Part shown: positions 26,206-34,032 of the stretch, piece by piece
Layout: every line of letters begins with the position of its first letter
Numbering within the stretch: position 1 is the stretch's first letter
Assembly (NCBI RefSeq): GCF_020539525.1
Contig: NZ_JACDXX010000021.1
Coordinates: 1-45,797 of the forward strand
Origin: Pseudogemmobacter faecipullorum
Lineage (GTDB): Bacteria > Pseudomonadota > Alphaproteobacteria > Rhodobacterales > Rhodobacteraceae
Reading direction: 5' to 3'
Length of the DNA: 45,797 nucleotides
Notes under the pieces: generated by a model
The model's input: only the letters and a program-made list of their open reading frames with translations
Databases searched by the model: none
Told to the model about the DNA's origin: nothing
Translations under genes and position numbers: made by a program

Positions 26206-26598
26206 ATGCACAAGCTGACCCCGATTTTCATTGGCGGCGCACTCGCCATCAGCGCCGGCCTCGCCATCGCACAAAGCCAACTGAACACGGATACCACCAT
26301 GCAAGGCCACGACATGCCGGGGCATTCGATGCCGGCCTCCGACAACCCATCCACGCAGGCTTACATCGAAGCCAATAACCGTATGCACGCCGACATGACA
26401 GTCGACTTCACCGGCGACGCCGACATCGACTTCATGCGCGGCATGATCCCGCACCACCAGGGCGCGATCGACATGGCGCGGATCGTGCTGCAATACGGCA
26501 CTGACCCCGAGGTCCGCAAACTCGCCGAGGAGGTGATCTCGGCCCAAGAAGGTGAGATCGCTATGATGCGGGAATGGCTCGCCGCGCGCGGCCAGTGA
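26206..26598 (+). CDS. Exported DUF305 protein
   Basis: A 130-residue protein with a signal peptide ([21 protein letters not shown], cut probably after AIA). The mature part has a Met/His-rich segment ([14 protein letters not shown]) and the DUF305 core [19 protein letters not shown]. It probably sits in the periplasm and may bind copper. AGGAG precedes the ATG at 26206, 14 bp after copZ, so it is copper-induced through the CueR promoter. A hairpin follows at 26613. Confidence 0.86.
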   Translation: MHKLTPIFIGGALAISAGLAIAQSQLNTDTTMQGHDMPGHSMPASDNPSTQAYIEANNRMHADMTVDFTGDADIDFMRGMIPHHQGAIDMARIVLQYGTDPEVRKLAEEVISAQEGEIAMMREWLAARGQ

Positions 26599-26612
26599 TT
26601 TTGATATGTAGG

Positions 26613-26652
26613 AACCGCCGCGGTGCGTCAGCAATGATGCGCGGCGGCGGTT
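26613..26652 (+). terminator. Hairpin after the DUF305 gene
   Basis: AACCGCCGC (26613-26621) pairs with GCGGCGGTT (26644-26652), and an inner TGCGTCA/TGATGCG pair extends it. No T run follows, so it may be a weak terminator or message stabiliser. Confidence 0.5.
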
Positions 26653-26718
26653 GCGACATATAAGATTCATCCAGCCAAGGATGCGCGGAATGTTGTCTGA
26701 CAAGGAGTTTTGACGCCG

Positions 26719-27108
26719 ATGCGTCGTCTGTTCATCGCAGTGCTGATGATCTTCTCCTTCGTCACGGTGGCGTTGGCTGTGCCGGCGCACGGCGCCCGCA
26801 TGGCCACCGTCTCCCAAACGATCGCCTCAAAACACGAAGCGCCGCATCGCACCGCATACTCCTCTCCCGAGGCATGTCAGGAAGATCGAATCTGTTCCGG
26901 AAGCGATGGCTTCTGCTACTTCGTATGCTCTGGCATGGGCTCTTGGTTCGTGTCTGACCAGCCCGGAAATGCGATTCAGCCTACCTCGGCGCGTTGGGCA
27001 CTACCGGAGACGACGAACCTCGCCGGTCTCAGCCCCGAACGGAATGAACGCCCTCCCAATCCCAGTCTCGCTGAAAACCAGTGGCTGCATAAGCGCACGC
27101 CGATCTGA
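26719..27108 (+). CDS. Hypothetical exported Cys-containing protein
   Basis: A 129-residue protein with a clear signal peptide (RRLFIAVLMIFSFVTVALAV, cleavage near AHGA). The mature part has four Cys (EACQEDRICSGSDGFCYFVC), in a pattern that could form two disulfides or bind metal. I do not recognise the family. It lies 36 bp before the multicopper oxidase gene, suggesting a role with it in the periplasm. The ATG at 26719 follows AAGGAG by 11 bp; a TTG at 26710 is an alternative. Confidence 0.65.
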   Translation: MRRLFIAVLMIFSFVTVALAVPAHGARMATVSQTIASKHEAPHRTAYSSPEACQEDRICSGSDGFCYFVCSGMGSWFVSDQPGNAIQPTSARWALPETTNLAGLSPERNERPPNPSLAENQWLHKRTPI

Positions 27109-27144
27109 ACTCAGAGGGAGCATAGTTCTCCCAGGAGACCGAAA

Positions 27145-28596
27145 ATGACACTTATTTCACGACGCGGCTTTCTTGCCGCAAGCGCTGCCACGTTGTCCAC
27201 AGCAGCTCTACCGCGCTTTGCCATGGCGCAAAACGCCATATCGCTCAGCGCCGCGACACGGGTGCTGGACGTCAATGGACGCGCCGCCACAGTCTTCGGC
27301 TTGGAAGGCCCGAGTGGACAGGGATTGGTTCTCAATCCAGGCCAACGCTTTCGCGCCAGTCTTACCAATCGCCTGGATGTTCCGACCCTCATCCATTGGC
27401 ATGGCCAGATCCCGCCCAACGAGCAGGATGGCGTCCCGGATCTGCCACAGCCGATGCTGCAACCCGACGAAACGCGCTCCTATGACTACGAGCCGCTCCC
27501 CGGCACATACTGGATGCACGCGCACATCCCGCTCCAGGAGATGAACCTGCTCGCCGCGCCGCTGATCGTGCGCAGCGCCGAAGACGTGGCGGCCGACCGC
27601 CAGGAAGTCGTGATGTTTCTCCATGACTTCTCGTTCAAGGCGCCCGAAGAGGTCATGCAGGAGATCACCGGCGGGCACGGCGGCGGCCACGATATGAGCG
27701 CCATGGGAGGCCACGCCGCCCCCGGCGCCTCGATGGACCATTCAGGCATGCAGATGGATATGTCCTCGATGCAGGGCATGGCCATGGATCTGAATGACTA
27801 CAATTGGGACGCCTACCTGACCAACGACCGCACCTTGTCCGACCCGGAGATCATCATGGTCGAGAAGGGCGGACGGGTAAAGCTGCGGGTGATCAACGGC
27901 GCCTCGGCCACTGTTTTCTGGATCGATACGGGTGGGCTGTCTGCGAGACTCGTGGCAGTCGACGGCCATGCCATCGCGGGCCTCGAAGGCAGTCGTTTCG
28001 GTATCGCCATGGGCCAACGCCTCGATCTGGATCTGGAGCTTGCCGGTGAAGGGGCGTGGCCCGTGCTTGCGTCGCGCGAGGGGTCGAAGGAGCGCACGGG
28101 GTTGATCCTCGCCACGCCCGGCGCGACCATTGAGAAGATCCCGGCGCTTGGCGAAGCGGATGCGCCTGCGTTCGACATCGACCTGTCGCAAGAGCTGAAG
28201 CTGCGCGCCTCGGACGGCCTTCCCTCGCGTGCGCCACAGCGCAGCCACATGGTTATGCTGGGCGGCTCGATGCAGCCCTATGTCTGGACCATCGACGGCA
28301 AGGTCTGGGGAGATCACAAGCCCCTCCTTGCAAAGACGGGCGAGCGGGTCGAGATCATGTTTCACAATATGTCGATGATGGGGCATCCGATGCATCTGCA
28401 CGGCCATGTCTTCCAGGTCGTGGACATCAACGGCAAGCGCTTCGATGGGGCACGGCGCGACACCGTTTATGTTCCTCCGATGGCCATGGTGACCGTCGCG
28501 CTCGACGCCGGAGAGGCGGCGCGCTGGATGCTGCACTGCCATCATATGCCGCATCTCCAGACCGGCATGATGACCGAGCTCAGCATATCCGCCTGA
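27145..28596 (+). CDS. Multicopper oxidase (CueO/CopA-like) with Tat signal
   Basis: A 483-residue multicopper oxidase. SRRGFLAASAATLS is a Tat signal. Copper ligands are visible in TLIHWHGQ, TYWMHAHI, GHPMHLHGHVF and MLHCHHMPHLQTGM (type 1 Cys, His, Met). A Met/His-rich insertion (about residues 175-215, with HDMSAMGGH and HSGMQMDMSSM) resembles the methionine-rich segment of cuprous oxidases. It should oxidise Cu(I) to the less toxic Cu(II) in the periplasm. It follows the hypothetical exported protein by 36 bp. Confidence 0.93.
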   Translation: MTLISRRGFLAASAATLSTAALPRFAMAQNAISLSAATRVLDVNGRAATVFGLEGPSGQGLVLNPGQRFRASLTNRLDVPTLIHWHGQIPPNEQDGVPDLPQPMLQPDETRSYDYEPLPGTYWMHAHIPLQEMNLLAAPLIVRSAEDVAADRQEVVMFLHDFSFKAPEEVMQEITGGHGGGHDMSAMGGHAAPGASMDHSGMQMDMSSMQGMAMDLNDYNWDAYLTNDRTLSDPEIIMVEKGGRVKLRVINGASATVFWIDTGGLSARLVAVDGHAIAGLEGSRFGIAMGQRLDLDLELAGEGAWPVLASREGSKERTGLILATPGATIEKIPALGEADAPAFDIDLSQELKLRASDGLPSRAPQRSHMVMLGGSMQPYVWTIDGKVWGDHKPLLAKTGERVEIMFHNMSMMGHPMHLHGHVFQVVDINGKRFDGARRDTVYVPPMAMVTVALDAGEAARWMLHCHHMPHLQTGMMTELSISA

Positions 28597-28603
28597 AATG
28601 AAT

Positions 28604-28641
28604 GAAAAAAGCCTGCGCCGCGATTCCTCGCAGCGCAGGCT
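28604..28641 (-). terminator. Intrinsic terminator of the ferredoxin-reductase gene
   Basis: On the minus strand AGCCTGCGC (28641-28633) pairs with GCGCAGGCT (28618-28610), followed by TTTTTT (28610-28605). It ends the minus-strand pair and lies just after the multicopper oxidase stop. Confidence 0.78.
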
Positions 28642-28668
28642 CTCGCCTGATTTCATTGAACGAGGCGA

Positions 28669-29688
28669 CTAGCCTTCCTGCCCTTCGGGCGTGAAGAAAA
28701 CGTCGGCGTGCATGTCCTCGGGTCGCAGCCCGCGCGCAAATGCCATTGCCATCGCCGCATCAACCATCGGGGGCGGGCCTGCGACATAGGCTTTCCACCC
28801 GTCGAAGTCCGCGAGATCCTCGGCCACCGCGTCGGTCACGAACCCGTGCCGATGGGGGGCTACCTGTGTATCGGACAAGACAGCCGTAAAGCTGAGATTG
28901 TTGTGGCGGTCCGCCAGGGTCTCGAAATGCTCGACGAGATAGAGATCACGCGCGCCGCGTGCGCCGAAGTAGACATGGATCGGCTGCTTCATGCCGTGCG
29001 CAAGGGCTGTTTCCACGATCGACTTGATCGGCGCCAGACCGGAACCGCCGGCGATGCACAGGATCGGGCCGGAATGATGCTGGCGCAGATAGGAGGAGCC
29101 TAGTGGAAATTCGAGCGTCAGCTTGTCACCGGCCTTCAGTGCCTCATGGACGTGCTGCGAGGTGACGCCGCCCGGAACCTTGCGAATGTGAAATTCGAGG
29201 CTGTCGTCGCCGTGACGATTGGCCATGGAGTAGCTGCGCGCGGGCACACCATCGAATCCGACCTGGGCATACTGTCCGGCCGTGAAGAGCAACGGGGAGC
29301 CATCCACAGGCGAGATTCGCACCAGTTTGATGTCGTGGGTAAGGTCATCGAGGCCGGACACGATGGCCTCCACCCGTCGAGGAGCCTCAACCGCATCATC
29401 GTCATCGCTGCCAAGCCAGGCGACAGCCGCATCGGTCTGCGGCACCGCGCGGCATGCCAGGATCAGGCCGTCGGCCTTCTCTTCCTCGCTGAGGGCGAAG
29501 CGAGAATGCTGGAGCAGTTCCACCTCGCCCTCGATCAGACGTGACTTGCACGAGCCGCAGCGGCCGGAACGGCAGCCGTGGGGATAAGGTATGCCTGCGG
29601 CAAGTGCTGCGTCGAGGATGGTTTGTCCCTCCTGGACCTCCAGACTGACCCGTGCCTGCCGAATATCAACGAACCTGGTCGTCATCAT
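28669..29688 (-). CDS. 2Fe-2S/FAD oxidoreductase (ferredoxin-NAD(P)H reductase type)
   Basis: A 339-residue flavoprotein reductase. An N-terminal plant-type ferredoxin has CRSGRCGSCKSRL and a later Cys in LACRAV. The FAD part has ARSYSMAN, and the NAD(P)H part GGSGLAPIKS and YVAGPPPMVDAA. Such reductases pass electrons from NAD(P)H to an oxygenase or other acceptor. It overlaps the glutaredoxin gene as ATGA, and both follow a MerR-type promoter. No oxygenase partner is beside it; the FAD monooxygenase at 34033 is of a kind that normally needs none. Confidence 0.88.
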   Translation of the reverse strand: MMTTRFVDIRQARVSLEVQEGQTILDAALAAGIPYPHGCRSGRCGSCKSRLIEGEVELLQHSRFALSEEEKADGLILACRAVPQTDAAVAWLGSDDDDAVEAPRRVEAIVSGLDDLTHDIKLVRISPVDGSPLLFTAGQYAQVGFDGVPARSYSMANRHGDDSLEFHIRKVPGGVTSQHVHEALKAGDKLTLEFPLGSSYLRQHHSGPILCIAGGSGLAPIKSIVETALAHGMKQPIHVYFGARGARDLYLVEHFETLADRHNNLSFTAVLSDTQVAPHRHGFVTDAVAEDLADFDGWKAYVAGPPPMVDAAMAMAFARGLRPEDMHADVFFTPEGQEG

Positions 29689-29951
29689 GCACTCCCGGTC
29701 AAACCTAGAGCCTTGACGAGTCCCGGCTTCTGGCTTGGGAAGGTTCCGTAGAAAACTTCCGACCCTACGATTGTAATAGGAGCGACCCTGACACCCGTGC
29801 GTGCCTTTGCCTCCTCGGCGATCTTGGGGTCGGTCAGGTCACGCTCCTCATAGGCGAGACCCTGCTGGGCCAGCCAACGCTTGAGTGCATGGCAGTCCGG
29901 GCAGGTCGGCGTCGTATAGATGAGGATGTGTGGCGTGTTGGCTTCTGGCAT
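29685..29951 (-). CDS. Glutaredoxin-like protein
   Basis: An 88-residue thioredoxin-fold protein. YTTPTCPDCHALKRWL holds a CPDC active site, and VRVAPITIVGSEVFYG is the cis-Pro region with Ala before Pro. It is translationally coupled to the reductase gene. It may reduce disulfides or handle metal-thiol adducts during metal stress. Confidence 0.88.
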   Translation of the reverse strand: MPEANTPHILIYTTPTCPDCHALKRWLAQQGLAYEERDLTDPKIAEEAKARTGVRVAPITIVGSEVFYGTFPSQKPGLVKALGLTGSA

Positions 29952-30293
29952 GTCCTTGCCCTTCTTGCTTTAGACGTGGATTGGCTTCCGGCAGACCGTC
30001 AAACGGCCTCCCGGAAGAGTGGATTGCCGTCAGCGTGCGGCTTCCAGCGCTTGTAAAGTCAAGGCTGTTCTTGCTCCGGGGTCGAAATTTCCGAAGCGCA
30101 GGACGACATCAGCAGATGAAGACTGACGTGGTGCCGGCTACGATCGCTCCGACTCGCTGATCGGGAAGTATCGGGCCTGTTGCGCATTGAGATCGCGCAG
30201 CCTTCCGGTAGATTGGACGAGACAAATCGACGTGGCCGACACGTTGCCATCAAACGGGCGTGAACCGCCTCAAGACACAGGTGAAAATCGCTG
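29952..30293. other. Regulatory gap between the glutaredoxin and arsR genes
   Basis: This 342-bp stretch holds one MerR-type promoter on the minus strand (30036-30062). I find no convincing gene in it; a short open frame on either strand has no recognisable product. The plus-strand promoter of the arsR at 30294 is not clear. Confidence 0.6.
30036..30062 (-). promoter_or_regulatory. MerR-type promoter of the glutaredoxin-reductase pair
   Basis: On the minus strand TTGACT (30062-30057) is followed by CTTTACAAGCGCTGGAAG, a dyad centred in a 19-bp spacer. It differs from the CueR boxes in the left half, so either CueR or the MerR regulator at 33603 could act here. Confidence 0.6.
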
Positions 30294-30686
30294 ATGACTG
30301 CCGGTAAACCGAAACTACGGGTCGAAAAGCAGGCCGAGGCCGCAACCCCGAGCGCAACAGAGACACGCAGCCACCTCGACCATTCCTCGCTCTCGCAGAA
30401 CGAGGTGACGATCCTGGCGGAAACCTTCCGGCTTCTCGGCGATCCTTCACGGCTGAAAATCCTCCTGAGCTGCATGCCCGGTCCGATTTCGGTCGGCGAG
30501 ATCGCGGAGAAAATCGACCTGTCCCTATCCCTGGTCAGCCATCATCTGCGCCTGCTGCGCGGTGCCCGTCTCGTCAAGGGCGAGCGCCAGGCCAAGCAGA
30601 TCTTTTACGAGATCGCCGACGAGCATGTCCGTCAGGTTCTCCACGACATGGCGACGCACATCTCCGAGGATCACGCCGAGGAGTGA
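30294..30686 (+). CDS. ArsR/SmtB-family metal-responsive repressor (second copy)
   Basis: A 130-residue paralogue of the regulator at 16790-17134, with a longer N-terminal tail. It shares LAETFRLLGDPSRLKILL and LVSHHLRLLRGARLV, and has the alpha-5 zinc site DEH-x10-H-x2-E. A Cys occurs in LLSCMPGP. It lies just upstream of the zinc/cadmium ATPase, with an operator between them. It may bind the operator at 15660-15683 too, because the cores are identical. Confidence 0.92.
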   Translation: MTAGKPKLRVEKQAEAATPSATETRSHLDHSSLSQNEVTILAETFRLLGDPSRLKILLSCMPGPISVGEIAEKIDLSLSLVSHHLRLLRGARLVKGERQAKQIFYEIADEHVRQVLHDMATHISEDHAEE

Positions 30687-30722
30687 TCTGAAACCGCGAA
30701 AGCCGATACTATCAACATACGC

Positions 30723-30738
30723 TTGAATAGTTGTTCAA
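30723..30738. promoter_or_regulatory. SmtB/ArsR operator upstream of the zinc/cadmium ATPase
   Basis: TTGAATAGTTGTTCAA is the exact reverse complement of TTGAACAACTATTCAA at 15664-15679; here it is flanked by C on the left and T on the right. It lies 76 bp before the ATPase start, between arsR and that gene. A shared core implies common control of both exporters. Confidence 0.78.
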
Positions 30739-30813
30739 TCGTGGTATTGACTCCTTTCGTGGCCATGCGGGGCCTGCGCACGCGCCCACCGCGTGGTGAG
30801 AAAGGAGATCGGA

Positions 30814-33465
30814 ATGACAACGGGACTTTCAGCACCTAGCGGCGGTGAGCGCTTGGGCTTTCGCGTCGAGGGCATGGATTGCGCAAGTTGCGTCGGCAAG
30901 ATCGAGACTGCACTGAACCGTCTGGGAGGCATCACTGACGTTACCGTCAATTTTGCCACCGAGACGCTGCAGCTTTCCCGCGATACGGCCAGCACAACGA
31001 CGTCGAACGACATCGCCAGGAAGATCCGCGCGCTCGGCTTCGATGTGACCGAGCTACCGCCCGCCGTCATTCCATCGACGCCCGCCCGGCATTCCGAAGC
31101 GCACAGCGGGCATGACCACAGCGGCTGCTCCGGTGAGCATGATCATGGGCACGATCACCACCATGCGCATCATCATGATCACAGCGACTGCGGTGGCCAC
31201 GATCATGGTCAGCTCGCGCAAACGCCGGTCTCGCGCACAGATCCGACATCTCCGCCCAATGTCTCGATGCGGGTCGAGGGCATGGATTGCGCGAGTTGCG
31301 TCGGCAAGATCGAAGTCGCACTTGCAAGAATGCCCGATGTTTCCGACATTCGCGTGAACTTCACGACCGAAATGCTTGAACTCAACTTGGTTCCCGGCTC
31401 GGGCACCAAGGTTGCCGACATCGAAAGGACCATCAAGAGCCTCGGCTTCGGGGTATCCAACACACGCGAACTTTCGTCTTCGTCCGACGTCGCCGTGGAC
31501 GTTGCGCCCGCGCCAGCCATGCGCAATCAACGCTGGTGGCAGACTCGCAAGGGCAAGCACGTCATCGGCCTCGGTCTGCTGATGGGCTCGGCCTACCTCA
31601 TCGCCCAGTTTATCCCCCTCTATGCAGAGTGGATCTTTGCACTCGCCGTCGTCGCAGGCGTCCTGCCGTTCGCCCGCAAGGCGTTTGCTCTCGCGACGTC
31701 AGGGTCGCCATTCTCGATTGAGACACTGATGAGCGTGGCCGCGATCGGCGCCTTGGTGATCGGCGAGGCCGAAGAGGCGGCTGCGGTGGTGTTCCTGTTC
31801 GCGGTCGGCGAGTTGCTTGAAAGCGTTGCAGCCGGACGCGCTCGCGCTGGCATAAAGGCCCTTGCGTCGCTGGTGCCAAAGACCGCAATTCTGCTTGATC
31901 CCAGCGGCGCTCAGCGCAGCGTCCCGGCGACTTCCTTGCGCGTGAACGACCTTGTTCTTGTGCGGCCCGGCGACCGAGTGCCGGCCGACGGACAGATCGT
32001 CCAAGGCACTTCCAGCCTCGACGAATCGCCCATCACCGGAGAATCGGTCCCGCGCGCCAAAGCCAAGGGCGAGAGCATTTATGCTGGGTCCATCAATGTC
32101 GATGGCGTTCTCAAGGTTCGCGTCGAAAAGGCCGCTGCCGACAACACGATCTCGCGCATCATCCAGCTCGTCGAGCAGGCTCAGTCCGCCAAGGCTCCTA
32201 CCGCACGTTTCATCGAGAATTTCAGCCGCTACTATACCCCGGCCGTGATGCTGATCGCTGCGCTGATCGTCATCGTGCCGCCACTGGCGATGGGCGGCGA
32301 TTGGGACACCTGGATCTATCGCGGCCTCGCGCTCTTGCTGATCGCATGTCCCTGCGCGCTCGTTCTCTCGACGCCTGCGGCGATCGCCTCGGGCCTTGCC
32401 GTCGGCACCCGCCGCGGCCTGCTGATCAAGGGCGGCAACGCCCTCGAAACCATCGGCAAGGTGAATGCTATCGCCTTCGACAAGACAGGGACGCTTACTG
32501 AGGGCAAGCCGCGCGTCACCGAAACGGTGGCCTTCGGCAAGAACGAGGAGAAGGACGTCATCGCATTGGCGGCAGCGGTCGAGACGGGTTCCAGCCATCC
32601 GCTTGCCAAGGCGATCATCAACCGAGCAGAGGCTTCCGGCATAGCGGTCCCTCCGGCGCAGGACGCCTCTGCGACGGCCGGGAAGGCAGTCCATGCCACG
32701 GTCGTCGGGCGCCGCCTTGCCGTCGGCTCCCCGAGCCATGCCGCGAACGTGGTAGTGATCGGTAAGCACGAGCAGAGCGCAATCGAAGGGCTCGAAGATC
32801 GCGGCAACACCGTTGCCGTCCTCTTTGATGAGGGGACGCGGGAAGCAATCGGCCTGATCGCCTTGCGCGACGAACCGCGGCGAGACGCGCCCGAGGGGAT
32901 TGCCCGGCTCAAAGCGATGGGCGTTCGTTCCGTGATGCTGACCGGCGACAATCGGCGCACCGCTCAGGCGATCGCCAAGGGTCTTGGTATCGAATGGAGC
33001 GCCGAGCTTCTGCCGCAGGACAAGCTCGATCTCGTGAACGAGATGAAACGAACGACCAAGGTGGCTATGGTCGGTGATGGAATCAACGATGCCCCTGCGC
33101 TCGCAACCGCCGATGTCGGGATCGCCATGGGCGGCGGAACCGACGTGGCAATCGAGACGGCGGACGCCGCCCTGCTGAAGAGCCGAGTGACGGATGTTGC
33201 CCATCTTGTGGCGCTGTCCCGTGCGACAATGGCCAACATCCATCAGAACGTCGTCTTCGCTTTGGCGCTGAAGGGCCTGTTTCTCGTTACCAGCGTCCTA
33301 GGGATCACCGGCCTCTGGATCGCAGTCCTCGCCGATACCGGCGCCACCGCGATCGTGACGCTGAATGCGCTCCGGCTCTTGCGCTTCAAGGGGGCGAAGT
33401 CGAACGACGACGAACGTGACGACGGCACGTCTTCACGCCCCCTGATACCAGCCGAGAGCTACTGA
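30814..33465 (+). CDS. Zinc/cadmium/lead-exporting P1B-type ATPase (ZntA/CadA-like)
   Basis: An 883-residue ATPase. Two HMA domains, each with EGMDCASCVGKIE, flank a His-rich linker (HDHHHAHHHDHSDCGGHDHG). Core motifs are [39 protein letters not shown] and [10 protein letters not shown]. The last membrane helix has ADTGATAIVTLNALRLL, where Asp is the Zn/Cd/Pb subgroup ligand seen in ZntA. The start at 30814 follows AAAGGAG; an upstream frame start at 30793 is less likely. It should export divalent soft metals and be controlled by the ArsR before it. A terminator follows. Confidence 0.95.
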   Translation: MTTGLSAPSGGERLGFRVEGMDCASCVGKIETALNRLGGITDVTVNFATETLQLSRDTASTTTSNDIARKIRALGFDVTELPPAVIPSTPARHSEAHSGHDHSGCSGEHDHGHDHHHAHHHDHSDCGGHDHGQLAQTPVSRTDPTSPPNVSMRVEGMDCASCVGKIEVALARMPDVSDIRVNFTTEMLELNLVPGSGTKVADIERTIKSLGFGVSNTRELSSSSDVAVDVAPAPAMRNQRWWQTRKGKHVIGLGLLMGSAYLIAQFIPLYAEWIFALAVVAGVLPFARKAFALATSGSPFSIETLMSVAAIGALVIGEAEEAAAVVFLFAVGELLESVAAGRARAGIKALASLVPKTAILLDPSGAQRSVPATSLRVNDLVLVRPGDRVPADGQIVQGTSSLDESPITGESVPRAKAKGESIYAGSINVDGVLKVRVEKAAADNTISRIIQLVEQAQSAKAPTARFIENFSRYYTPAVMLIAALIVIVPPLAMGGDWDTWIYRGLALLLIACPCALVLSTPAAIASGLAVGTRRGLLIKGGNALETIGKVNAIAFDKTGTLTEGKPRVTETVAFGKNEEKDVIALAAAVETGSSHPLAKAIINRAEASGIAVPPAQDASATAGKAVHATVVGRRLAVGSPSHAANVVVIGKHEQSAIEGLEDRGNTVAVLFDEGTREAIGLIALRDEPRRDAPEGIARLKAMGVRSVMLTGDNRRTAQAIAKGLGIEWSAELLPQDKLDLVNEMKRTTKVAMVGDGINDAPALATADVGIAMGGGTDVAIETADAALLKSRVTDVAHLVALSRATMANIHQNVVFALALKGLFLVTSVLGITGLWIAVLADTGATAIVTLNALRLLRFKGAKSNDDERDDGTSSRPLIPAESY

Positions 33466-33478
33466 TCCCTCCCGTCGA

Positions 33479-33512
33479 AGAAGCCGTCCGTCAAACTTGA
33501 CGGGCGGCTTTG
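33479..33512 (+). terminator. Intrinsic terminator after the zinc/cadmium ATPase
   Basis: AAGCCGTCCGTCAA and TTGACGGGCGGCTT form a long stem with one G-U pair, followed by TTG. It ends the arsR-ATPase unit. Confidence 0.7.
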
Positions 33513-33602
33513 CCCGGCCGGAACCAATCGTAGCAACGGCGAACATCGCGCTCGGAAAACCCATTCATGAACTGGCACCACCCTTCAGAAAGGACAACAG
33601 CC

Positions 33603-34013
33603 ATGGACCTGGGCATCGGCAAACTCTCCCAGATCACGGGGGTCAAGATTCCAACGATCCGCTATTACGAGCAGATCGGTCTCTTGCCCGAGGGCTTGCG
33701 AAACAAGGGCAATCAGAGACGCTACGATCATGATGCGGTCAAACGATTACTGTTCATTCGCCGGGCGCGGGATCTCGGGTTTGACATCGATGCGATCAGG
33801 GATCTGCTTCATCTAGCCGACGTCTCGGCCTCGCGTTCGCCCGAGGCACTCCGTATCGCAAAACAGCAGCTCGCTTCCGTCGAGGAGAAGATCGCTCAAC
33901 TGGAAGACCTTGAAAAGGTGATCAAGCGGGTCGCCGAAGGCGAGAGCGATGGGGACGACGCGCCCTATTGCTGCAGCACGGCGACAGATCATGCGGATAA
34001 GCCCCTCCACTAG
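33603..34013 (+). CDS. MerR-family regulator, probable metal sensor
   Basis: A 136-residue MerR-family protein: LGIGKLSQITGVKIPTIRYY head, and a long dimerisation helix. The C-terminal end has DDAPYCCSTATDHADKPLH, a Cys-Cys and His cluster as in zinc/lead-type sensors, but the Cys near residue 79 of ZntR is not evident. The metal is therefore uncertain. AAAGGAC precedes the ATG at 33603; an in-frame start at 33567 is unlikely. It lies 20 bp before the FAD monooxygenase gene. Confidence 0.85.
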   Translation: MDLGIGKLSQITGVKIPTIRYYEQIGLLPEGLRNKGNQRRYDHDAVKRLLFIRRARDLGFDIDAIRDLLHLADVSASRSPEALRIAKQQLASVEEKIAQLEDLEKVIKRVAEGESDGDDAPYCCSTATDHADKPLH

Positions 34014-34032
34014 CCTCGAAACGACAGGAGGT

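Noticed and set aside
31699-33243. Open frame of 514 codons antisense to the zinc/cadmium ATPase
   Set aside because: Same kind of shadow; the ATPase motifs on the plus strand are complete.
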